A DNA stretch of 64,000 bases, taken from contig NZ_QPFB01000001.1 of the NCBI RefSeq assembly GCF_004348115.1, positions 1,512,836 to 1,576,835 on the forward strand, written 5' to 3'. This document shows, piece after piece, positions 29,536 through 38,516 of the stretch; the first letter of the stretch is position 1, and every line of letters starts with the position of its first letter. The position numbers and the translations under genes are program-made. This stretch comes from Stenotrophomonas sp. ATCM1_4 (lineage in GTDB: Bacteria; Pseudomonadota; Gammaproteobacteria; Xanthomonadales; Xanthomonadaceae). The notes under the pieces were generated by a model. That model worked only from the letters and a program-made list of their open reading frames with translations. It did not search any database and was not told where the DNA came from.

Positions 29536-29823
29536 ATGAAGACCACATCCGCAGCCCAACGCGATTTCAACCGTGACGCCGAACTGGCCTACTGGCGCGG
29601 CGTGCATGCCATCGGCCGGCTGGGCCAACATGATTTCGACCATTACCAGCGCCTGCTGGAGATGGGTTACGACGTCTACCAGGCCTATCCGCGCGCCAAC
29701 GAAGAGCAGCTCTACAAGGTGCTGCAGGACAGCTACCACCGCCACCAGCCGGCCCTGGCCGTGCCGTGGGACGAAGCCCGCTGGCTGGTCAGGCACGCCT
29801 GGCACCACGCGCAGCTGCACTGA
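29536..29823 (+). CDS. Small hypothetical protein
   Basis: A 95-residue protein of no recognised family. It is soluble, rich in aromatic residues and histidine (YWRGVHAIGRLGQHDFDHYQ, WLVRHAWHHAQLH). GGAG lies 8 bases before the ATG. It is followed at once by a GTAG-type palindromic repeat. Codon usage is like the neighbours, so it is probably a real gene. Confidence 0.65.
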   Translation: MKTTSAAQRDFNRDAELAYWRGVHAIGRLGQHDFDHYQRLLEMGYDVYQAYPRANEEQLYKVLQDSYHRHQPALAVPWDEARWLVRHAWHHAQLH

Positions 29824-29826
29824 ACC

Positions 29827-29871
29827 GGTAGCGCCGGGCCATGCCCCGGCGCAGCCTGGCTGCGCGCTACC
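29827..29871. repeat. SMAG-like (GTAG) palindromic element, inverted dimer
   Basis: GTAG at 29828 is followed by the stem GCGCCGGG...CCCCGGCGC. A second unit in opposite orientation ends at CTAC (29867-29870), with GCAGCC-TG-GCTGC between. GTAG-headed palindromes of this kind are typical of Stenotrophomonas intergenic regions. Confidence 0.7.
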
Positions 29872-29880
29872 GGGCGCGGG

Positions 29881-30783
29881 TCATTGGGCGAACGGGGCGG
29901 TGCTGATCGCCTGCGCCAGGTGGTCCAGGAACGAGGTGATCCGCGCCGACACCGCGGTGTTGCGGTAGTACACCGCGTGGATGGGCTGGCCGATGCCCAG
30001 GTTCTGCCGGGGCAGCACCTCCACCAGCGTGCCCGCGTCACGGTCACGCTCGGTCATGAAATCGGACAGGCAGACGATGCCCGCGCCTTCCAGTGCCAGA
30101 CGCCGCAGCGTTTCGCCGCTGGAGACCGCCAGCACCGGGCGCACGTGCAGCGGCCCGCCGTCAGCGCCGCGCACCGGCCAGTAATTGAGTGAATCCGGTT
30201 CGTTGAAGCCCAGCAGCGCGTGGGTTTCCAGCTGCGCCACGCTGCGCGGGGTGCCGTGCTGCTGCAGGTAGGCCGGGCTGGCCAGCACGCGCAGCCGGCT
30301 GTGCGCCAACGGCCGCGCGTGCAGGGTGGAATCGGCCAGCGGGCCGATGCGGATGGCCACGTCGGTACGCCGTTCCAGCAGGTCGATGTAGCGCTCGCTG
30401 CTGTTGAGTTCCAGCGCGACTTCCGGGTAGCGCGCACGGTAGCTGGCCACCAGCGGTGCGATCACGTGCAGCACGAACGGCATCGCCGCATCCACCCGCA
30501 ACCTGCCCGAAGGACGCTCGCGGCGCGCCGCGATCAGCTCCTCGGCCGCCTCCACCGAGGCGACGATGGCCCGGCACTGCGCCAGGAACGCCTCGCCTTC
30601 CTCGGTCAGGTGCAGGCGCCGGGTGGTGCGGGTCAGCAACGTGGTGCCCAGCTTTTCCTCCAGCCGTGCCAGCGCCCGGCTCACCCCGGAGGTGGTCTGG
30701 TCCAACTGCTCGGCCGCGGCGGTGATCGAACCGGCGTCGATCACCGCGATGAAGGCCTGCATCTCATCAAGGGTGGTTTTCAC
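29881..30783 (-). CDS. LysR-family transcriptional regulator
   Basis: A 300-residue LysR protein. The winged helix (about 3-62) reads MQAFIAVIDAGSITAAAEQLDQTTSGVSRALARLEEKLGTTLLTR-like; the effector domain begins near residue 90 with GRLRVDAAMPFVLHVIAPLV. It is divergent from an MFS exporter and DkgB, which it probably regulates. The arrangement is common near aldehyde/keto detoxification genes. No effector can be read from sequence. Confidence 0.92.
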   Translation of the reverse strand: MKTTLDEMQAFIAVIDAGSITAAAEQLDQTTSGVSRALARLEEKLGTTLLTRTTRRLHLTEEGEAFLAQCRAIVASVEAAEELIAARRERPSGRLRVDAAMPFVLHVIAPLVASYRARYPEVALELNSSERYIDLLERRTDVAIRIGPLADSTLHARPLAHSRLRVLASPAYLQQHGTPRSVAQLETHALLGFNEPDSLNYWPVRGADGGPLHVRPVLAVSSGETLRRLALEGAGIVCLSDFMTERDRDAGTLVEVLPRQNLGIGQPIHAVYYRNTAVSARITSFLDHLAQAISTAPFAQ

Positions 30784-30906
30784 GAGGAATGCGGCCAGCC
30801 GGGATAATTATTGACTCTAAATCAACAATCATTGCACCGGGAAGCGGTTTTTCCGCAACAGTGTGGCGCGCAGACTGCGCAGCCTCTTCCTCCACCGGTA
30901 ATTCCC

Positions 30907-32121
30907 ATGTCCCGTGGTATTCCCCTCGCCCTGTGGGCGCTGACGCTGGGTGCCTTTGCCATCGGCACCACCGAGTTCGTCATCGTCGGGCTGATCCCGA
31001 CCATCGCCGCCGACCTGCAGGTCAGCCTGCCCTCGGCCGGCCTGCTGGTGTCCCTGTATGCGCTGGGCGTGGCGATCGGCGCGCCGGTGCTCACCGCACT
31101 GACCGGCCGGGTGCCGCGCAAGACCCTGCTGGTGGCGCTGATGGCGCTGTTCACCGTCGGCAACCTGATCGCCTGGATAGCACCGGGCTACGGGCCGCTG
31201 ATCGTGGCGCGGGTGCTGACCGGCCTGGCGCACGGTGTGTTCTTCTCGATCGGCTCGATCATCGCCACCTCGGTGGTGCCGAAGGAGAAGGCTGCCAGTG
31301 CCATCGCCATCATGTTCACCGGGCTGACCGTGGCACTGGTGATCGGCGTGCCGCTGGGCACCTTCATCGGCCAGCACCTGGGTTGGCGCGCGACCTTCCT
31401 GGCAGTGGCGGCACTGGGCGTGATCGCCCTGCTCGGCAGCCTGCTGCTGGTGCCCAACAACCTGCCGCGCAGCGCGCCGGCCACCTTCGGCCAGCAGTTC
31501 GCGGTGCTGGCGCAGCCGCGCCTGTTGCTGGTCTACGCGATGACCGCGCTGGGCTACGGCGGCACCTTCCTGTCGTTCACCTACCTGGCCTCGATCCTGC
31601 AGGAAGTCAGCGGCTTCTCGGCCAATGCCGTGAGCCTGGTGCTGCTGGTGTACGGCGTGTCGGTGGCGATCGGCAACCTGTGGGGCGGACGCCTGGCCGA
31701 CCGGCTGGGGCCGATCCCCGCGCTCAAGCGCATCTTCGCGCTGCTGGCGCTGGTGCTGCTGGTGCTCACCTTCACCGCCTACAACCCCGTGCTGGTGCTG
31801 CTGACCGTGCTGGCGATGGGCGCGGTGGCATTCGGCAACGTGCCGGGGCTGCAGGTCTACGTGGTCAAGCAGGCACAGCGCTTCGTGCCGCAGGCCACCG
31901 ACGTGGCCTCGGGCCTGAACATCGCCGCGTTCAACATCGGCATCGCCATCGGTGCCTCGCTGGGCGGGCTGGTGGTGGACCACGTCGGCCTGATGCACAC
32001 GCCGTGGCTGGGTGCGCTGGTGGTGGTGGGCGCCTATGGCCTGACCGCGCTGAGCGGCCGCCTGGACCGCCGCGATGGCATCGATGCACGCGCCGACGGC
32101 ATCGCCGCCGCCGCACACTGA
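30907..32121 (+). CDS. MFS transporter (DHA1 family, AraJ/YdhP-like)
   Basis: A 404-residue, 12-TM major facilitator protein. ALTLGAFAIGTTEFVIVGLIP in TM1 is the hallmark of the AraJ/SotB/YdhP group; LLVSLYALGVAIGAPVLTALTGRVPRK contains the loop 2-3 motif. It is probably an efflux pump for sugars, aldehydes or drugs; the substrate is unknown. The downstream reductase gene starts 64 bp later, so the two are probably cotranscribed under the divergent LysR gene. Confidence 0.9.
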   Translation: MSRGIPLALWALTLGAFAIGTTEFVIVGLIPTIAADLQVSLPSAGLLVSLYALGVAIGAPVLTALTGRVPRKTLLVALMALFTVGNLIAWIAPGYGPLIVARVLTGLAHGVFFSIGSIIATSVVPKEKAASAIAIMFTGLTVALVIGVPLGTFIGQHLGWRATFLAVAALGVIALLGSLLLVPNNLPRSAPATFGQQFAVLAQPRLLLVYAMTALGYGGTFLSFTYLASILQEVSGFSANAVSLVLLVYGVSVAIGNLWGGRLADRLGPIPALKRIFALLALVLLVLTFTAYNPVLVLLTVLAMGAVAFGNVPGLQVYVVKQAQRFVPQATDVASGLNIAAFNIGIAIGASLGGLVVDHVGLMHTPWLGALVVVGAYGLTALSGRLDRRDGIDARADGIAAAAH

Positions 32122-32184
32122 GTGACCGACTTTCCTTCGCGCTGCACGGCATCGCCGGCAGCGCCCTACTCCTGGAGATTCCTG

Positions 32185-32988
32185 ATGAACGTTCCTTCCA
32201 TTGGCCTGGGCACCTTCCGCCTCACCGGCGACGTACTGGGCGACTCGGTGCGCAATGCACTGGATGTCGGCTACCGCGCCTTCGACACCGCGCAGATCTA
32301 CGACAACGAAGCCGACCTCGGCCAGGCCCTGGCCGCCGGCAAGGTGGCCCGCGAGGACCTGTTCCTGACCACCAAGATCTGGATCAGCAACTTCCACCAC
32401 GACGCGCTGATCGCCAGCCTGCGCGAGAGCCTGCGCAAGCTGGGTACCGACCACGTCGACCTGACGCTGATCCACTGGCCCTCGCCGAACGATGAGGTGC
32501 CGATGCGCGAGTACCTCGGCGCATTGGCCGAAGCCAGGCAGCTGGGCCTGACCAAGGCGATCGGCGTCTCCAACTTCACCATCGACCTGACCCGCCAGGC
32601 CATCGACATCCTCGGGGCCGAGGCCATCGCCACCAACCAGGTCGAAGTGCACCCGTACCTGCAGAACCGTGCGTTGATCGCCTACCTGCGTGCGCAGGGC
32701 ATCCACGTCACCGCGTTCATGAGCCTGGCCTACGGCGCGGTGCTGAAGGACCCGGTGATCCAGGCCATCGCCGACAAGCACGGCGCCACTACCGCGCAGG
32801 TCGCCTTGGCGTGGGCGTTGCAGCAGGGCTATGCGGTGATCCCGTCCTCCACCCGCCGCGAGAACCTGGCCAGCAACCTCAAGGCGGTGGCGCTGCAGCT
32901 GGATGCGGCGGACATGGCGCAGATCGCCACGCTGGACCGCGGTGAGCGCGTGGCCAACCCGCAGGGCATCGCACCGCACTGGGATTGA
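32185..32988 (+). CDS. dkgB: 2,5-didehydrogluconate reductase B-type aldo/keto reductase
   Basis: A 267-residue aldo/keto reductase, the length of DkgB. IGLGTFRL opens the protein; catalytic residues sit in [10 protein letters not shown] (D, Y), TTKIW (K) and [12 protein letters not shown] (H). It also has [18 protein letters not shown] and [11 protein letters not shown]. DkgB homologs reduce 2,5-diketogluconate, methylglyoxal and other aldehydes with NADPH. ATG at 32185 has GGAG upstream. Its place after an MFS exporter and LysR regulator suggests a small detoxification unit. Confidence 0.9.
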   Translation: MNVPSIGLGTFRLTGDVLGDSVRNALDVGYRAFDTAQIYDNEADLGQALAAGKVAREDLFLTTKIWISNFHHDALIASLRESLRKLGTDHVDLTLIHWPSPNDEVPMREYLGALAEARQLGLTKAIGVSNFTIDLTRQAIDILGAEAIATNQVEVHPYLQNRALIAYLRAQGIHVTAFMSLAYGAVLKDPVIQAIADKHGATTAQVALAWALQQGYAVIPSSTRRENLASNLKAVALQLDAADMAQIATLDRGERVANPQGIAPHWD

Positions 32989-33051
32989 TGCCTGTTGGTG
33001 GTCCCGGGCCATGCTTGGGGTTGGAATGGGGGCGCGTGCAAAGCAAAGGCG

Positions 33052-33176
33052 ACCCCTCCCCAGCCCTCCCCTTGGCTGCGCCAAAGGGAGGGGGCAGAAG
33101 CGGGCGTGCCGCAATCTGACCGATCACCCAGAACCGCCCCCTCCCTTGCGCAGCAGGGGAGGGTTGGGGAGGGGGT
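33052..33176. repeat. Dispersed GC-rich palindromic repeat, copy B
   Basis: A 125-bp element with arms ACCCCTCCCCAGCCCTCCCC and the inverse. Its 54-base core is a reverse-complement match (50 of 54) to the core of copy C at 40338. It lies between dkgB and the alpha/beta hydrolase gene. Confidence 0.8.
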
Positions 33177-33206
33177 GCTGTTGACGTTGCCGAACACCGC
33201 TCGGCG

Positions 33207-33905
33207 TCACGCCGACAACCACGCCCGCAGCGCGGCGCTGACCTGCTCGGGCTTCTCCAGTGGCGCCAGGTGCCCGCAGTCCTCGATCACCACCAGCGTG
33301 GCCTGCGGCATCAACGCCGCCATCTGCTCGCTGACCGCCAGCGGCGTGATCGCATCATTGCGCCCGCACACGATCAGCGCCGGACCCCGCCACGCCCGCA
33401 GCTCGGCGCTGCCATCCACGCGCGCGATGCGGCTCTGGCGCAGGAACACCTCCACGCCAAGCCGCGAGGTCATCTCGCGCACGGTACTGACCAGCGCATG
33501 GTCCTGCAGGCGCGAGGCGTCGATGTAGCTGCGCATGAGCTTGTCGCCGAAGCCGTGGAACGTGCCGGGCAGGCGCACGCTGTTCTGCTGCGCCACGCGC
33601 TGGGCCGCGCGTTCCGCGGAATCGGCCTTGTACGAGGTGTCCAGCAACGCCAGCCGCAGCACACGCCCGGGCGCAATGCGCAGGATTTCCTGGGCGATGT
33701 AGCCCCCCAGCGAGAAGCCGGCCAGCGCGAAGCGCTCCGGCGCCCTGGCCAGCACGTCCTCGGCGACGGCGCGCAGGTCGTCATGGCCGGTGAGGTCACC
33801 GACCTGGCAGTCGGCGATGTCGGCCAGGGCATCGAGCTGGGCACGCCAGAGCGTGGCGTCGTTCAACAGGCCGGGGAGCAGCAGCAGCGGGGTTCGTTGT
33901 TCCAT
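33207..33905 (-). CDS. Alpha/beta hydrolase
   Basis: A 232-residue alpha/beta-fold hydrolase. LLLLPGLLNDATLWRAQ leads to the nucleophile elbow GFSLGGYIA (Ser); the acid is probably Asp in CGRNDAITP and the base His in CGHLAPLE. The substrate is unknown. ATG at 33905 fits the usual start of the fold; an upstream in-frame ATG at 33944 adds an unlikely tail. It is 34 bp from the start-distal end of pat, outside any clear operon. Confidence 0.88.
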   Translation of the reverse strand: MEQRTPLLLLPGLLNDATLWRAQLDALADIADCQVGDLTGHDDLRAVAEDVLARAPERFALAGFSLGGYIAQEILRIAPGRVLRLALLDTSYKADSAERAAQRVAQQNSVRLPGTFHGFGDKLMRSYIDASRLQDHALVSTVREMTSRLGVEVFLRQSRIARVDGSAELRAWRGPALIVCGRNDAITPLAVSEQMAALMPQATLVVIEDCGHLAPLEKPEQVSAALRAWLSA

Positions 33906-33978
33906 GGCGCTAGTGTGAACCGGCCACGGGCAATCGTGTGACAACGCGCGTCACCGGCAGGGTGCTCCCGGCGATGCG

Positions 33979-36678
33979 TCAGCCTTCGTTGACCGGCAGC
34001 GCGACGTTCATGATGGTGGCATCGTCCGGGTCGGCCTTCACCTTGAAGCCCAGGCTCTGGCACATCGCCAGCATGGTGGTGTTCTCGCGCAGCACCTGGC
34101 CCTCGACCAGGTTCAGGCCCTGCCAGCGCGCGTACTCGATCATGATCTGCATCAGCTTCCAGCCAATACCGTGGCCCTTCAGGTCCGAGCGGATCAGGAT
34201 GCCGTACTCGCCGCGGTTGTAATCGGCATCGGCATGCAGGCGCACCGCACCGAGCATGTCGCCGCTCTTCGGGTCGATGGCGACCAGCGCGATCGAACGC
34301 GCGTAGTCCAGCTGGGTCAGCCGGGCGATGAACTCATGGCTGAAATGCTTCACCGACTGGAAGAAGCGCAACCGCAGGTCGTCGTCGGTCACCCGCGCGA
34401 AGAACGCGCGGAACAGCGCGTCGTCCTCCGGCCGCACGGGGCGAATGAAGGCCTTGCCGCCATCGGACAACGCGATGGTGCGCTCCCACTCGGTCGGATA
34501 CGGGAAGATCGCGAAGCGCGGATGGCCGCGGCCCTTGTGCAGGCGCTTGACCGGGGTGATGGCGATGCGCGCATCGAGCGCGATCACGCCGTTGCGGTCG
34601 GCCAGCAGCGGGTTGAGGTCCAGCGTGCGCACCTCGGGGATGTCGGCGGCCAGCTGCGCCAGCTTGACCAGCACCAGCGCCACCGCGCGCTCGTCGGCGG
34701 CCGGCACGTCGCCGTAGGCCTTGAGGATGCGCGAGACGCGGGTGCGGCCGATCACTTCGTGGGCCAGGCGCAGGTCCAGCGGCGGCAGTGCCAGGGTCTT
34801 GTCGTCGATGACTTCCACCGCGGTACCCCCGCGACCGAACACCACCACCGGGCCGAACACCGGGTCATCGGCGATACCGGCGATCAGCTCGCGCGCCTTG
34901 GGCCGGGTCAGGCACGGCTGCACCATCACCCCGTCGATGCGCGCCTGCGGGCGCAGTTCGCGCGCACGCGCGAGGATGGCGGTGGCCGCGGCCTGCACCG
35001 CCGGCAGCGTGCTCAGGTTCAGCCGCACGCCATCGACTTCGCTCTTGTGCGGGATGTCGGGCGAGAGGATCTTCACCGCCACGCTCATGCCCTTCTCCAG
35101 CATCGGCTGGGCCAGGTCCATCGCCTCGTGCGCGTCGCGCGCGACCATCACTTCCAGCGAGGGAATGCCGTAGGCCTGCAGCAAGGCATGGGTGGCCACC
35201 GGGTCCAGCCAATGCTGGCCGTTGGCCAGCGCCACGTCGACCAACCGGCGCGCGGCGGCGGCATCGACCACCAGGTCGGCCGGCAGGCTGGGCGGGGTTT
35301 CCATCAGCGCCGCCTGCGCCTGCCGGTACTTCACCAGGTGCTGGAAGCCGCGCACGGCCTCGGCCTCGCTGGGATAGGTCGGCACGCGCGCGGTGTTGAG
35401 GGTGACGGTGGCGTTCTCGTCGTTGCCCAGCCACACCGCGAACACCGGCTTGTCGCGCAGCTGCCGCGAGCGCAGCCCCAGCGTCTTGGTCAATGCCTGC
35501 GCGGCGTCGGCCGAGGAGGTGAAGGCCGTGGGCACGTTGATCACCAGCACCGCATCGTTGGCATCGTCGGACAGCAGCGCCTCGATCGCCGAGGCGTAAC
35601 GCTCGCCGTCGGCATCGACCACGATGTCGACCGGGTTGTCGCGCGACCAGCCTTCGGGCAGCACCTTGTCCAGCTGCGCGATGGTGGCCGGCGACAGCTC
35701 CGCCAACGCCCCGCCCAAGGCCTGCAGCTGGTCCACCGCCAACCGGCCGACGCCGCCACCATTGCTCAGGATGGCCAGGCGACTGCCGGGGAAGGTCCCC
35801 AGCCGGCCCAGCGTCTCGGCCGCGGTGAACAGTTCGTCCAGCGCATTCACGCGTAGCAACCCGGCGCGATTGAAGGCTGCGCCATAGATCGCGTCGGAGG
35901 CGGCCAGCGCCTGCGAGTGGGTGCTGTTCTCCTCGTTGCTGGCCTTGGGCTGGCGGCCCGACTTGACCACCACCACCGGCTTGGCGCGCGCGGCCGCACG
36001 CGCGGCCGACATGAACTTGCGCGCGTCGCTGATCTGGTCGACGTAGAGCAGGATGGCGCGGGTGCGGTAGTCGGTGGCGAAGTAATCGAGCAGGTCACCG
36101 AAATCGACGTCCAGCGCATCGCCCAGCGACACCACCGCCGAAAAGCCGATCGAACGCGCCACGCCCCATTCCACCAGCGCGGCGGCGATCGCGCTGGATT
36201 CGGAGATCAGCGCCAGGTCGCCGGCCTGCGGTGTATGCGCGGCGATGCTGGCATTGAGCCGCGCATGCGGGGCAATCACGCCCAGGCAGTGCGGGCCGAG
36301 CACGCGCATGCCCTTGGGCCGTGCCGCGGCCTCGACCTGCGCGGCCAGCGAACCGGGGCCCTTGCCGAGCCCGGCGGTGAGGATGATGGCCGCGGCCACG
36401 CCGCGTTCGGCGGCCTGCGCCACCACCTGCGGCACGATGCTGGCCGGCGCGGTGATCACCACCAGGTCCGGGATCCAGGGCAGGTCCTTGAGCCGCTTGA
36501 CCGTGCGCATGCCATCGATCTCGGCATGGCGCGGATTCACCCAGCCGATCTGCCCGGCGAAGGCCGCCGCCTTGAGGTTGCGGATGACCGCGCGCCCGGC
36601 CGAGCGCTCGCGCGGACTGCCACCGACGACGGCCACCGAACGGGGACGGAACACGGTCTGCAGGTGGTAGGTGCTCAT
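33979..36678 (-). CDS. Protein lysine acetyltransferase Pat-type (ADP-forming acyl-CoA synthetase domain plus GNAT)
   Basis: An 899-residue fusion: an N-terminal CoA-binding domain (FRPRSVAVVGGSPRERSAG), ligase domains (THSQALAASDAIYGAAFNRAG; PVDIVVDADGERY), an ATP-grasp region (MSVAVKILSPDIPHKSEVDGVRLNL) and a C-terminal GNAT domain (about 725-890, RSDLKGHGIGWKLMQIMIEYA). Such Pat/PatZ enzymes acetylate metabolic enzymes such as acetyl-CoA synthetase. ATG at 36678 is chosen because the CoA-binding domain starts right after. A His is present in THSQALAASD, where ADP-forming ligases carry their phospho-histidine; the literature on some Pat proteins reports loss of catalytic residues, so this deserves a check. 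Confidence 0.9.
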   Translation of the reverse strand: MSTYHLQTVFRPRSVAVVGGSPRERSAGRAVIRNLKAAAFAGQIGWVNPRHAEIDGMRTVKRLKDLPWIPDLVVITAPASIVPQVVAQAAERGVAAAIILTAGLGKGPGSLAAQVEAAARPKGMRVLGPHCLGVIAPHARLNASIAAHTPQAGDLALISESSAIAAALVEWGVARSIGFSAVVSLGDALDVDFGDLLDYFATDYRTRAILLYVDQISDARKFMSAARAAARAKPVVVVKSGRQPKASNEENSTHSQALAASDAIYGAAFNRAGLLRVNALDELFTAAETLGRLGTFPGSRLAILSNGGGVGRLAVDQLQALGGALAELSPATIAQLDKVLPEGWSRDNPVDIVVDADGERYASAIEALLSDDANDAVLVINVPTAFTSSADAAQALTKTLGLRSRQLRDKPVFAVWLGNDENATVTLNTARVPTYPSEAEAVRGFQHLVKYRQAQAALMETPPSLPADLVVDAAAARRLVDVALANGQHWLDPVATHALLQAYGIPSLEVMVARDAHEAMDLAQPMLEKGMSVAVKILSPDIPHKSEVDGVRLNLSTLPAVQAAATAILARARELRPQARIDGVMVQPCLTRPKARELIAGIADDPVFGPVVVFGRGGTAVEVIDDKTLALPPLDLRLAHEVIGRTRVSRILKAYGDVPAADERAVALVLVKLAQLAADIPEVRTLDLNPLLADRNGVIALDARIAITPVKRLHKGRGHPRFAIFPYPTEWERTIALSDGGKAFIRPVRPEDDALFRAFFARVTDDDLRLRFFQSVKHFSHEFIARLTQLDYARSIALVAIDPKSGDMLGAVRLHADADYNRGEYGILIRSDLKGHGIGWKLMQIMIEYARWQGLNLVEGQVLRENTTMLAMCQSLGFKVKADPDDATIMNVALPVNEG

Positions 36679-36758
36679 CACGGTGCCTGTTGCGGGTACC
36701 GGGCAAAGGTACACGGCCCGGAGGTGGTCTGGCTTGCTCTGGATCAAGTGCCGATGAG

Positions 36759-36789
36759 CGCCAGAGCGCAGCCCTGCTGCGCTCTGGCG
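36759..36789 (-). terminator. Hairpin downstream of mgtE
   Basis: A 13-bp perfect stem (CGCCAGAGCGCAG) with loop CCCTG lies between the mgtE stop (36824) and the pat start. No strong T-run, but the stem is very stable. Confidence 0.7.
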
Positions 36790-36823
36790 TGAAGCCCTGC
36801 CGGGCACGGCCCGTCACTACCGG

Positions 36824-38194
36824 CTACAGCAGCGTGCCGCCGAGGATCATCGCCGCGATGCTGAAATAGATGACCAGGCCGGTCACGTCCACCAGCGTGG
36901 CCACGAACGGCGCCGAGGCGCTGGCCGGGTCGAAGCCCAGCCGCTTGAGCACGAACGGCAGCATCGAGCCGGACAGCGAACCAAAGGTGACGATGCCCAC
37001 CAGCGCGGCGCCGATGGTCACCGCCAGCAGCACCCAGTGCGCGCCGTAGTCATGCAGGCCGGCCAGCTGCCAGACGGTGATGCGCACGATCGCCAGCACC
37101 CCGAGGATGCCGCCCAGCACCATCCCGGTCGGCAGCTCGCGCAGCGCCACCCTCCACCAGTCGCGCAGGCGCAGCTCGCGCAGGGCCAGCGAACGGATCA
37201 GCAACGAGGTCGCCTGCGAGCCGGAATTGCCGCCGGAACTCATGATCAGCGGGATGAACAGGGTCAGCACCACCGCACGCGCCAGTTCATCCTCGTAGTG
37301 CTGCATGGCGCTGGCGGTCAGCATCTCGCCGAGGAACAGCACGCTCAGCCAACCCGCGCGCTTGCGCAGCATCTCGAAGAAGCCGATCTGCATGTACGGC
37401 TTGTCCAGCGCCTCCACGCCGCCGAACTTGTGCACGTCCTCGGTGGACTCGTCGATCAACGCATCCAGGATGTCGTCGACGGTGACGATGCCCAGCATCT
37501 GCAACTGCGCATCGACCACCGGGATCGCCAGCAGGTCGTGCCGGCGGATCAGCTGCGCGACTTCCTCCTGGTCCAGCAGCGGGCCCACCGTGACCGGCGG
37601 GTTGACCTGGGCCACGTCCAGGATCGAATCCTCCGGCGCACCGGTGATCAACCGGCGCATGGTCACCACCTGCCGCAACTGGCGGGTGAGCGGGTCCAGC
37701 ACGTAGATCGCGTACACGGTCTCGCGGCTGCGCTCGACCTGTCGGATGTGCTGCAGGGTCTGGGCCACGCTCCAGTCGGCCGGCACGCCGACGAACTCGG
37801 TGGTCATCAAGGCGCCGGCGGTGTTCGGCGGGTAGCTCAGCAGCAACTGGATCGACTGCCGCGCCTCCGGCGCCAGCAGCGGAATCAGCCGTGCACGCTC
37901 GGCGGCGTCCAGCTCGTGGACGATGTCGGTGGCGCGGTCGTCGGCCATCAGCCCGAGCAGGGCCGCGGCGCGGGCCGGCGGCAGCGCGGCGATCAGCTCG
38001 CCGGCATGCTGCAGCTCGGGGGCCTCCAGCAGCTTGACCGCGCGTGGCACCGGCAATGCGGCCAGGGTGTCGGCCGCCTGCGGCAGGCCCAGGGTGTTGA
38101 GGTATTCCACCGCATCGGCGGTGTTGAAGTCGGCAAGGGGTGCACTCAGGGTGGCCGCGTCGGCCACCGGGCGCAGGAGCTGCTTCTGGTTCAT
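36824..38194 (-). CDS. mgtE: Magnesium transporter MgtE
   Basis: A 456-residue Mg2+ channel/transporter. The N-terminal superhelical domain runs to about residue 130 (LPPARAAALLGLMADDRATDIV). Two CBS domains follow (SYPPNTAGALMTTEFVGVPADW; QMLGIVTVDDILDALIDESTEDVHKFGG). Five C-terminal TM segments include PLIMSSGGNSGSQATSLLIRSL and the pore segment with Asp in FVATLVDVTGLVIYF. ATG at 38194 has AGGCGA upstream. A leader ORF and stem-loop precede it. Confidence 0.95.
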   Translation of the reverse strand: MNQKQLLRPVADAATLSAPLADFNTADAVEYLNTLGLPQAADTLAALPVPRAVKLLEAPELQHAGELIAALPPARAAALLGLMADDRATDIVHELDAAERARLIPLLAPEARQSIQLLLSYPPNTAGALMTTEFVGVPADWSVAQTLQHIRQVERSRETVYAIYVLDPLTRQLRQVVTMRRLITGAPEDSILDVAQVNPPVTVGPLLDQEEVAQLIRRHDLLAIPVVDAQLQMLGIVTVDDILDALIDESTEDVHKFGGVEALDKPYMQIGFFEMLRKRAGWLSVLFLGEMLTASAMQHYEDELARAVVLTLFIPLIMSSGGNSGSQATSLLIRSLALRELRLRDWWRVALRELPTGMVLGGILGVLAIVRITVWQLAGLHDYGAHWVLLAVTIGAALVGIVTFGSLSGSMLPFVLKRLGFDPASASAPFVATLVDVTGLVIYFSIAAMILGGTLL

Positions 38195-38227
38195 GTGGAT
38201 TCGCCTGTATGCATTGCGATCACGCAA

Positions 38228-38309
38228 CGCCAGCAACGGCGAATCACCCCACTCAGGCGTTCGTCACCGCTGGCGTCGATCGAGATCGACTTCGACTGTC
38301 GCTGGACAT
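38228..38309 (-). promoter_or_regulatory. Candidate leader ORF and stem-loop upstream of mgtE
   Basis: An 18-codon ORF (ATG at 38309, stop at 38253-38255; MSSDSRSRSRSTPAVTNA) has GGAG 8 bases upstream. Its 3' end lies inside a stem-loop whose arms are CGCCAGC (38228-38234) and GCTGGCG (38269-38275), extended by AACG/CGTT. This looks like a translation-coupled control element of mgtE, but no known riboswitch motif is recognised. Confidence 0.35.
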
Positions 38310-38354
38310 GGGTTGGACTCCGGGAAGGTGCTGCGGGCCTGCCGCAGCGGCGCG

Positions 38355-38383
38355 AGTCTGTGCCTGTTGGCCGCCCGGGTCAA
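38355..38383 (-). promoter_or_regulatory. Putative mgtE promoter
   Basis: On the - strand TTGACC (38383-38378) is followed after 17 bp by CAGACT (38360-38355). This would give a leader RNA of about 150 nt that includes the 18-codon ORF. The remaining part of the 322-bp gap up to 38516 holds the upstream region of the antiporter gene. Confidence 0.4.
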
Positions 38384-38516
38384 CCCCGCGCGCGGGTACC
38401 GGCGACAGTGCATTGCGCGCGCATTCCTTTTCGTTGACGGGGCAGCCCCCATAATGAACGCAGCGGCCGGCCCACCCGGGCGGCCGGCCCGGTCTTACCT
38501 CAAGGAGCTCCACTTC

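Noticed and set aside
38195..38516. M-box riboswitch upstream of mgtE
   Set aside because: The conserved M-box sequence blocks were looked for and not seen; only a leader ORF and a stem-loop are present.
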